Below, piece by piece: positions 1-5,690 of a DNA stretch of 37,391 nucleotides. The notes under the pieces are model-generated. The model searched no databases. It was given only the letters and a program-made list of their open reading frames with translations, and had not been told where the DNA came from. Every line of letters begins with the position of its first letter. Position 1 is the first letter of the stretch. Position numbers and translations under genes: made by a program. The DNA is from Adlercreutzia sp910585575 (lineage in GTDB: Bacteria > Actinomycetota > Coriobacteriia > Coriobacteriales > Eggerthellaceae). The stretch lies in assembly GCF_951801035.1 (NCBI RefSeq), contig NZ_CATOKT010000013.1, one strand, 5' to 3'.

Positions 1-1
1 T

Positions 2-199
2 TGGGGCGGGGTGGTGGTGCTGGGTCTCGTGGCGCCGTTCTCGGTGGATGTGGTCTGCCGCGCCACTCCCTCGTTTCCCGCTGTGGCCCTGGGAGCGGCG
101 GGAACGCTGGTGGGCGGTTTGGTGTTGCGCGTGGTGCTACTCATGGCCACGCAGCGCTTCAATCTGGCCTTTATGAGTGTGCTGCCGTTCTGGAGCTAG
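2..199 (+). CDS. C-terminal fragment of a membrane protein, possibly NrfD/DmsC-like
   Basis: An open frame enters from outside the window and stops at TAG 197-199, giving 65 residues with no start inside. The fragment is hydrophobic, with two likely membrane segments separated by a short turn containing PSFP. It ends in a short tail, SVLPFWS. Membrane-anchor subunits of the NrfD/PsrC/DmsC group often end in a Gly-rich helix followed by LR and a short tail, and the segment GGLVLRVVLLMA would fit that. This is a weak resemblance, not a motif match. It is followed by an unlinked regulator gene after about 70 bases, so its operon lies upstream of the window. Confidence 0.45.
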   Translation, partial: WGGVVVLGLVAPFSVDVVCRATPSFPAVALGAAGTLVGGLVLRVVLLMATQRFNLAFMSVLPFWS

Positions 200-271
200 G
201 GGCTTGCCGCGCTTTTGCTGTCGTCGTCCTCTGTGGTACTATGACACGTAAGCTAAGAGAAAGGCACGAAT

Positions 272-706
272 ATGGCGACAAAAGAAGAGGTGCGCGATGC
301 TGTGGGCGCCCAAGAGGATGCCTGCTCTTTCCGCATTAACGAGCGCAGCGTCGTGCCTATTTGGATTCAGATTCGCAAGCGCCTGGTCTACCTTATTTCT
401 GCGGGGAAGTTCGAGCGCGGCGACCGGTTGCCGTCGGTGCGCGAGCTGTCGGTGCGTCTCGGCGTCAACTACAACACGGTGAACAAGGTGTACCAGGACC
501 TCGAGCGCGATGGCTATATTTATACGCAGCGTGGTCGCGGTACTTACGTCTCCGATCTCAAGGGGGTCAAGCTCTCGGCCGTCGATGAGGACGTGGAGGC
601 CCTGGCCATCGATTTCGTGCAGCAGGCCCTTACCAAGGGCATGCGCTCGGAAGATATCCACGATTTAGTGTCCGAGCAGCTCATCTTGCTGGGGGGCAAC
701 GTCTAA
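272..706 (+). CDS. GntR family transcriptional regulator, YtrA-like short type
   Basis: This 144-residue protein has a winged helix-turn-helix at about residues 24-95. It contains the GntR hallmarks PIWIQI, GDRLPSVREL, LGVNYNTVNKVYQDLERDGYI and RGRGTYV. Only about 50 residues follow, with no FadR-, HutC- or aminotransferase-type effector domain, which is the architecture of the YtrA subfamily. YtrA-type regulators usually sit at the head of an operon and repress it together with transporter genes. Here the next gene, 27 bases downstream, encodes a slipin rather than an ABC ATPase. The start ATG at 272 is preceded by a GAGAAAGG ribosome site at about 255-263. The family assignment is firm; the target and effector are unknown. 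Confidence 0.9.
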   Translation: MATKEEVRDAVGAQEDACSFRINERSVVPIWIQIRKRLVYLISAGKFERGDRLPSVRELSVRLGVNYNTVNKVYQDLERDGYIYTQRGRGTYVSDLKGVKLSAVDEDVEALAIDFVQQALTKGMRSEDIHDLVSEQLILLGGNV

Positions 707-733
707 GAGCTACGTTCGACCGAGGGGGTCGTT

Positions 734-1666
734 GTGAGGGACAAAGCGAAGCAGGCCCAAGGGGAGCAGCCGTCCACGGCCCGCGCTACGGCGCTGGCCG
801 GTTCCATGGCCGCGCCCATGGCGAAGAAGACATCGCGCAACAGCGTCTACGTGTTTGCGGTGGCGGTGTTTCTCATAGTTGCAGGTGTATTCGCCTTGGC
901 CCTTTGGACGGTGAACGAAGCGGTGGCGCTCATTGGGGGAGCCCTGATCGGTCTCCTCGTGGCCGCCTCCGTGCGCATTGCGCCCCAATGGGAGCGCGTG
1001 GTCATCCTGCGCTTGGGGCGGTTCGATCGCATCGGTGGCCCGGGCCTTTACTTCGTGGCTCCCATTGTGGAGTCGGTGGCGGCCCGCGTCGACCAGCGCA
1101 TGATCACCACGCCCTTTTCGGCTGAAGAGGCGCTGACGGCCGACCTGGTGCCGCTGGGCATCGACGCCGTGCTGTTCTGGATGGTGTGGGACCCGAAGGA
1201 CGCTTGCGTCGAGGTGGAGGACTATTCATCGGCCGTGTGGTGGGCGGCCCAAACGGCCTTGCGCGATGCCGTAGGTCGCATTAATCTGGCCGAGGTGGCC
1301 ACGCGCCGCGAGCAGCTGGACAACGAGGTCAAGGAAATACTCGAGGAGAAGACGCGCACCTGGGGCATTACGGTCATCTCTGTCGAGATTCGCGACATTG
1401 CCGTGCCGTCGGACTTGCAGGACGCGCTTTCCAAAGAGGCTCAGGCCGAGCGCGAGCGTAACTCGCGTCTGCTGCTGGCCGAGGTGGAGAAGGACATCTC
1501 CGAGATGTTCGTTGAGGCAGCCTCGGTCTATGAGCAGAACGACAAGGCCCTGCAGTTGCGCACCATGAATCTTATCTACGAGAGTGTGAAGGAAAAGGGC
1601 GGCCTCATCATTGCGCCCAGTGCCTTTGGCGAGGCATTCAACAACATCGAAGGATTCCTCAAGTAG
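734..1666 (+). CDS. Slipin / stomatin-like SPFH (Band 7) membrane protein
   Basis: This is a 310-residue protein starting at GTG 734, with a purine-rich site (GAGGGGG) upstream. Residues 1-35 are polar. Two adjacent hydrophobic segments follow at about 38-59 and 62-80, then the SPFH domain from about residue 84. The domain begins with the typical text for this family: PQWERVVILRLGRF, GPGLYFVAPIVE and RVDQRM, then the conserved DAVLFWMVWDP region. An Ala/Glu-rich helical stretch (about 220-255: SKEAQAERERNSR) matches the coiled-coil segment of stomatins. Slipins form oligomers on the inner face of the membrane and organise microdomains. Many are paired with an NfeD-type protease, but none is visible here. 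Close spacing suggests co-transcription with the GntR gene. Confidence 0.9.
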   Translation: MRDKAKQAQGEQPSTARATALAGSMAAPMAKKTSRNSVYVFAVAVFLIVAGVFALALWTVNEAVALIGGALIGLLVAASVRIAPQWERVVILRLGRFDRIGGPGLYFVAPIVESVAARVDQRMITTPFSAEEALTADLVPLGIDAVLFWMVWDPKDACVEVEDYSSAVWWAAQTALRDAVGRINLAEVATRREQLDNEVKEILEEKTRTWGITVISVEIRDIAVPSDLQDALSKEAQAERERNSRLLLAEVEKDISEMFVEAASVYEQNDKALQLRTMNLIYESVKEKGGLIIAPSAFGEAFNNIEGFLK

Positions 1667-1816
1667 GTAGCGCTATCGCGAATAAGCAGCCCTTTTGCCT
1701 GGGTGCGAAAGGGTCGCTTTGCTTTCGACGCCCAAGTGCGGCAGGGCTCTGAACGCGCTGTCTGTCTTCTGAACAGGGAAAAGTTACCCATAGGTAAGAC
1801 TTATTATTCATCAAGT
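1667..1816. other. Intergenic stretch with a weak hairpin after the slipin gene
   Basis: The gap between the slipin stop and the operator of the next operon contains one imperfect hairpin, with CCCTTT at 1690-1695 pairing AAAGGG at 1708-1713. A short T-rich segment follows. It may act as a weak terminator. AT content rises from about 1780 towards the operator. No gene or RNA was recognised in this part. Confidence 0.4.
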
Positions 1817-1843
1817 AGGACAATCTAAGTGGTTGATTGTCAT
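1817..1843. promoter_or_regulatory. Dyad operator upstream of the first molybdoenzyme operon
   Basis: The two 11-base arms AGGACAATCTA and TTGATTGTCAT are separated by 5 bases, and 9 of 11 positions pair. The core GACAATC/GATTGTC is perfect. The same architecture recurs at 5570-5596. In both places the dyad centre lies exactly 37 bases before a conserved TATGCATC. This spacing is what an activator bound next to the -35 region would need. The cognate regulator is not encoded in this window. Confidence 0.7.
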
Positions 1844-1866
1844 AGTGTAGTAGTGTACCTTGACAA

Positions 1867-1966
1867 TATGCATCAGAGAGATGCGAGGAGGGCTTTCCCG
1901 GGGAGGGAAGGCTAAGAGGGCTCCCGCATGATGCGGGGGTTCAAAGAAATAGAAGGGGGTAAAACC
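1867..1966 (+). promoter_or_regulatory. Hairpin-rich 5' leader of the first molybdoenzyme operon
   Basis: Three consecutive stem-loops can be drawn. GCATC 1870-1874 pairs with GATGC 1880-1884. GCTTTCCC 1892-1899 pairs with GGGAAGGC 1905-1912, with one G-U. CCCGCA 1923-1928 pairs with TGCGGG 1932-1937. The ribosome site AGAAGGGGG at 1951-1959 follows, unpaired. The first stem is shared with the leader at 5620-5690. This could be a mRNA-stabilising or regulatory leader; it was not matched to a known riboswitch. Confidence 0.5.
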
Positions 1967-4702
1967 ATGGGCGAGAACGGTCTGAACGTCAGCCGTCGAG
2001 GGTTCGTGGCAGGAGCCGGTGCAGCGGCTCTTGGAGCTGGTCTTGCGGGATGCGCTTCGGGCACCGCAGAGAAGGAGGGTACGGATCTGGCGAGCACGTC
2101 GCCCGCTGCCGAGAAGGTAGCCTACGATCCGAACGCCGGGGAGTGGATTCCCACGGTCTGCAACATGTGCTTCAACAACTGCTCCATTAAGGCTCACGTC
2201 GTTGACGGCGTGGTCGTCGAGCTGACGGGCAATCCCGACGGCATCGGCGGCGGCCACATTTGCGCCAAGGGCGCGGCGGGCATCATGACGCTGTACGATC
2301 CCACCCGTCTGACGAAGCCGCTGAAGCGCACCAACCCGAAGAAGGGCTTGGATCAGGATCCCGGTTGGGTTGAGATTTCCTGGGATGAGGCCTGGGACGC
2401 TATCTTCGCCGGACTCGGTCCCATTGCTGCTGAGAATCCCATGGCCATCGGCGGTGCCTCCATGGTGTCGACCCTGAATGCCAGTACGCAGCGCGCGGCA
2501 GCGCTGGCGTGCACCTTCGGCGGTGCCCAGGGCCTTTTGTCTGACATCTGCGGTGCGGGCATCCATGTGGTCGAGAAAATGTTCACGGGCACCGGCAACG
2601 CTATGCCCGACTACCAGTATTGCCGCTACATCGTTCAGTTCGGCACCCAGGCAGGCACCGCTACGCGTCATGGCTTCAACATGACCGTCGATCGCTTGGC
2701 TGACCTGCGCGCTAACGAGGGCCTGCGTCTGGTTAACTTCGATCCCCACATGAGCGCTGGCGCTGAAAAGGCCGACCTGTGGGTGCCCGTGCGCCCCGGC
2801 TCCGATGCCGCCGCCGCTCTGGCCATGGCCAATGTGCTGATGGAGAAGGGCCTCATCGATCGCGAGTACCTGGCCGAGCGCACCAATGCCCCGGCGCTGA
2901 TCGACTCCAAAACCCAGCGCGTTCTGCGCGACAAGTCCAGCAACAAGGCGCTGTTCTGGGACGAGGCCGACAAGAAGGCGAAGCCCTACGATGAATGCCA
3001 GCAGCCGGCGCTCGAGGGTGAGTATGAGGTCGATGGCGTGAAGTACCGCACCGCCTTCGAGATCTACAAGGAGCACATCAAGGATATGACGCCCGAGTGG
3101 GCCGAAGAGATCACCACGGTGCCCGCTGCCACGCTGCGTCAGGTGGCCGAGGAGTTCGGCACGGTGGCCCTGTCCGGCGACACCATCGAGATCGAGGGCA
3201 AGACGTTCCGCCATCGTCCTGCGGCGGTCGATATCTTCTCCGGCGTATCCCGCCACAAGCATGCCATTCTGACCACCTGGAGCTGCTTGATGCTGAACCT
3301 GCTGGTGGGCGCTGCCAACTCCGTCGGCGGTCTTCTGGGCTTTGCTCCGCGCAACCATGGCTGGATCGAGGGCAACCCCCAGGCCGGTTACGATATCGGC
3401 ATCTGGGAAGACGATGGCTTCATCGTGGGCAACAGCTTCTTCCCCGGCACGCCTTCCAACAACTACGAAGATATTCGCAACAACGACTACACGCCGGTGG
3501 ATATGACCCTGGCTCAGCTGCAGCCGCTGTCCGAGGACGGTCACTTCGTGCACGTGTGCCAGAGCGACCCCGAGCGCTACGGCACGACGCCGATCCGTGG
3601 CCTGTTCTGGTACGGCTGCAACCCGCTGAAGTGGTGGGGCAATGTGGACGAGCAGATCAAGGTGTTCTCCGAGTTGGAGTTCGTCGTGGGCTGCGACATC
3701 TCTCTGAACGATACGTCCTACTTCACCGATATCATGATTCCCGAGGCCTGCTACCTCGAGCGCTACGACGTGCTGCCGCAGTGGTACCTGAACCACCGTC
3801 AGCCGGGCGGCCTGAACGTGCCGTGGATCGTGGAGTTCTGGCAGCCGGTCGTGCCCGCCAAGGACGACGCGCCGGGCTACATGGACATCTGGGGCGAGCT
3901 GGTGTGGCGTGCCGGCGCCGAGTCCAACGCCGCCTTCATCGGCACCCTCAACGCCATGTACCGCCTGAAGGAAGAGTACGCGCTGCCGCTCGATGAGCGC
4001 CTCGATCCCGAACGATTCGTCGACAGCGTTTACAAGTCCTTCATTGACGAGGAGCACGGCCTCGACTGGTTCCGCGAGCACGGCATCTACACCCGGCCGC
4101 GCACGGTCGATGAGGTGTACATCTGGGATTCCGAGTCCGCGGGCCGCATTCCGTTCTACTGGGACTTCATGCTGGAGGCCAAGGAGAAGGTGGAAGCCAA
4201 AGTCGAGGAGCTGGATATTCCCTGGGAGACCGACGACTACATCCCGTTGCCCGAGTGGCGCCCCGGCGTGGACTTCTACGCCAAGGATGAGGCCTTCGAT
4301 ATCTTCCCGATCTACTACACCAACGCTCAGAACACGGACAGCTGGTCGCCGCAGAACCCGTGGATCAATGAGATCAACGAGGACGACGGGGTTACCTACT
4401 GCATCGAGATGAACACCGCCACGGCCCAGGCAAAGAATCTGGCCAGCGGCGACACCGTGCGCCTGACGAGCATGGCCGGGTACACGGTCGAGGGCAAGCT
4501 GGTGGTTACCGAGGGTATCCATCCCGAGTGCGTATCGACTGTGGTGGGTACCTGGGACAGCCAGTCGGGCAAGATGGAGGTTGCGCGCGGCAAGGGCGTG
4601 AACATCGTAAACCTGATCCCCGGCAATACCGCCGAGCGCTTGGACCATGTGGTGTCCGCGTTCGACCAGGTGGTACGTGCCAAAGTCGAGAAAATTTCCT
4701 AG
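1967..4702 (+). CDS. Tat-exported molybdopterin oxidoreductase, catalytic subunit (DMSO reductase family), paralog 1
   Basis: This is a 911-residue protein. ATG 1967 is chosen over an in-frame ATG at 1928 because AGAAGGGGG lies just upstream of 1967 and the paralog starts identically. Residues 9-29 form a Tat lipoprotein signal: SRRGF, then a hydrophobic stretch, then LAGC with Cys29 as the lipidation site. A [4Fe-4S] motif follows with Cys65, Cys68, Cys72 and Cys99. Cys195 in the segment LSDICGAG is a candidate molybdenum ligand by position. The C-terminal part (about 770-910) fits the bis-MGD binding beta-barrel domain. It is followed after 15 bases by its four-cluster subunit. The enzyme should sit on the outer face of the membrane and reduce or rearrange a small substrate. 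Catechol dehydroxylases of gut Eggerthellaceae belong to the same superfamily, but the substrate here is unknown. Confidence 0.9.
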   Translation: MGENGLNVSRRGFVAGAGAAALGAGLAGCASGTAEKEGTDLASTSPAAEKVAYDPNAGEWIPTVCNMCFNNCSIKAHVVDGVVVELTGNPDGIGGGHICAKGAAGIMTLYDPTRLTKPLKRTNPKKGLDQDPGWVEISWDEAWDAIFAGLGPIAAENPMAIGGASMVSTLNASTQRAAALACTFGGAQGLLSDICGAGIHVVEKMFTGTGNAMPDYQYCRYIVQFGTQAGTATRHGFNMTVDRLADLRANEGLRLVNFDPHMSAGAEKADLWVPVRPGSDAAAALAMANVLMEKGLIDREYLAERTNAPALIDSKTQRVLRDKSSNKALFWDEADKKAKPYDECQQPALEGEYEVDGVKYRTAFEIYKEHIKDMTPEWAEEITTVPAATLRQVAEEFGTVALSGDTIEIEGKTFRHRPAAVDIFSGVSRHKHAILTTWSCLMLNLLVGAANSVGGLLGFAPRNHGWIEGNPQAGYDIGIWEDDGFIVGNSFFPGTPSNNYEDIRNNDYTPVDMTLAQLQPLSEDGHFVHVCQSDPERYGTTPIRGLFWYGCNPLKWWGNVDEQIKVFSELEFVVGCDISLNDTSYFTDIMIPEACYLERYDVLPQWYLNHRQPGGLNVPWIVEFWQPVVPAKDDAPGYMDIWGELVWRAGAESNAAFIGTLNAMYRLKEEYALPLDERLDPERFVDSVYKSFIDEEHGLDWFREHGIYTRPRTVDEVYIWDSESAGRIPFYWDFMLEAKEKVEAKVEELDIPWETDDYIPLPEWRPGVDFYAKDEAFDIFPIYYTNAQNTDSWSPQNPWINEINEDDGVTYCIEMNTATAQAKNLASGDTVRLTSMAGYTVEGKLVVTEGIHPECVSTVVGTWDSQSGKMEVARGKGVNIVNLIPGNTAERLDHVVSAFDQVVRAKVEKIS

Positions 4703-4717
4703 AGGGGGTAGAGCATA

Positions 4718-5329
4718 ATGACCTACGGAATGCTGATTGACCTGAAGAAGTGCGTCGGTTGTCATGCCTGCGCCACCGCCTGCAAGGAGGCCCACGGCAC
4801 CCGCCCCGGCGTGCGCCGCTCGAGGGTAGTGCGCGAGTTCGAGGGCACCTATCCTAACGTGCGCAAGACCGCGGTGCCGATGCTGTGCATGCAGTGCGAG
4901 AACGCGCCCTGCGTGGAAATCTGCCCGACGGGCGCCTCGCAGAAGCGTGAGGACGGCATTGTCGTCATCGACAAGGACGTGTGCATCGGCTGCAAGAGCT
5001 GCATGAACGCCTGCCCCTACGACGCTCGCCAGTTCAGTGAGGATGAGAACGGCTACTTCGGCGAAGAGCTCAACGAGTACGAGGAGCTGATGTATCCCAC
5101 GATGCCGGCCGGCACCATGGACAAGTGCACGTTCTGCGCCGACCGCATCGACGCCGGCAACGGCGAGATGCAGGCCTGCGTGGCGGCCTGCCCCGCCAAG
5201 GCGCGTGTCTTCGGCGAGCTGGAAGAGCTGAAGGCCCAGGCCGAGGCCAAGGGCGGCTACCAGCTGCTTCCCGAAGAGGGAACGAACCCCAGCGTGTGGT
5301 ACATCCCGTTCAACGTGACCGAGCTGTAG
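4718..5329 (+). CDS. Four-cluster [4Fe-4S] electron-transfer subunit (DmsB-like), paralog 1
   Basis: This 203-residue protein has four ferredoxin-type Cys groups. They begin CVGCHACATAC (Cys12, 15, 18, 22), CMQCENAPCVEICP, CIGCKSCMNACP and CTFC...CVAACP. This is the DmsB/PsrB/NrfC pattern, which wires the catalytic subunit to an electron donor. It has no signal peptide, so it is expected to be exported as a complex with the Tat-targeted catalytic subunit. AGAGGGGGTA overlaps the upstream stop and serves as the ribosome site. No membrane-anchor (NrfD/DmsC) gene follows; the operon ends at the terminator at 5358. The route of electrons from the quinone pool is therefore not encoded here. The last Cys group reads ACPAKAR, whereas the paralog has ACPGGAR. 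Confidence 0.92.
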   Translation: MTYGMLIDLKKCVGCHACATACKEAHGTRPGVRRSRVVREFEGTYPNVRKTAVPMLCMQCENAPCVEICPTGASQKREDGIVVIDKDVCIGCKSCMNACPYDARQFSEDENGYFGEELNEYEELMYPTMPAGTMDKCTFCADRIDAGNGEMQACVAACPAKARVFGELEELKAQAEAKGGYQLLPEEGTNPSVWYIPFNVTEL

Positions 5330-5357
5330 CGCTTCGAAACGACATCTCCCTCCCTGT

Positions 5358-5393
5358 GGACGGCGACCCCCTCCCGGTCGCCGTCCCTTTTTT
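5358..5393 (+). terminator. Rho-independent terminator of the first molybdoenzyme operon
   Basis: A perfect 11-base stem, GGACGGCGACC at 5358-5368 with GGTCGCCGTCC at 5376-5386, encloses a 7-base C-rich loop. One C and six T follow. The stem and the preceding CTCCCTCCCTGT are nearly identical to the terminator at 9149-9183. Confidence 0.95.
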
Positions 5394-5569
5394 GTGTAAA
5401 GCATGAGTGAGCAATCACAATTTCTACATAATTCTGTTAGGGATCTGTAATTAAAAAGTTAAGAATCGGTAACTTTGTCATCGTCCCTTGTGAGAGGCTC
5501 AATTTCCCTTTGGCGACAGCAAAAAAGTAAAGATGATCAGAAAACTCCTCTTTTTATTAACCGTCAATT
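5394..5569. other. AT-rich intergenic stretch between the two molybdoenzyme operons
   Basis: About 175 bases of unusually AT-rich sequence for this window lie between the first terminator and the second operator. No open frame with a ribosome site and no strong hairpin was seen. It probably holds only the upstream promoter region. Confidence 0.5.
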
Positions 5570-5596
5570 AGGATAATCCAAGCGCTGGATTGTCCT
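5570..5596. promoter_or_regulatory. Dyad operator upstream of the second molybdoenzyme operon
   Basis: The arms AGGATAATCCA and TGGATTGTCCT are separated by 5 bases and pair at 10 of 11 positions. The site has the same 11-5-11 layout as 1817-1843. Its centre (5583) lies exactly 37 bases before TATGCATC, as in the first copy. It is probably bound by the same regulator, a symmetric dimer. Confidence 0.75.
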
Positions 5597-5619
5597 AGTC
5601 TTGTAAGTTACTGTGACGC

Positions 5620-5690
5620 TATGCATCTAAGGGGATGCGAGGAGTCCCTCGCAAAGGTGCGAGGGGGAAACAAAAGAGAGGGGAGAAACC
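5620..5690 (+). promoter_or_regulatory. Hairpin-rich 5' leader of the second molybdoenzyme operon
   Basis: GCATC 5623-5627 pairs with GATGC 5634-5638, matching the first stem of the other leader, and is followed by the shared GCGAGGAG. A second perfect 8-base stem, CCCTCGCA 5646-5653 with TGCGAGGG 5658-5665, has a 4-base loop AAGG. The ribosome site AGAGGGGAG follows unpaired before the ATG at 5691. Confidence 0.5.

Noticed and set aside
1928..1966. An earlier ATG start for the first molybdoenzyme
   Set aside because: It lies inside the third leader hairpin, has no ribosome site, and the paralog has no counterpart. The Tat signal begins after ATG 1967.
1867..1966. Moco riboswitch in the molybdoenzyme leaders
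   Set aside because: The leaders have simple consecutive hairpins. I could not align them to the conserved elements of the Moco RNA motif, so no riboswitch name is given.
1811..5404. A very long open frame on the minus strand opposite the first molybdoenzyme operon
   Set aside because: It is a by-product of GC-rich codon use on the plus strand. It has no ribosome site, its composition is Val/Leu/His/Gly-rich without domain motifs, and it crosses the operator, leader and terminator.
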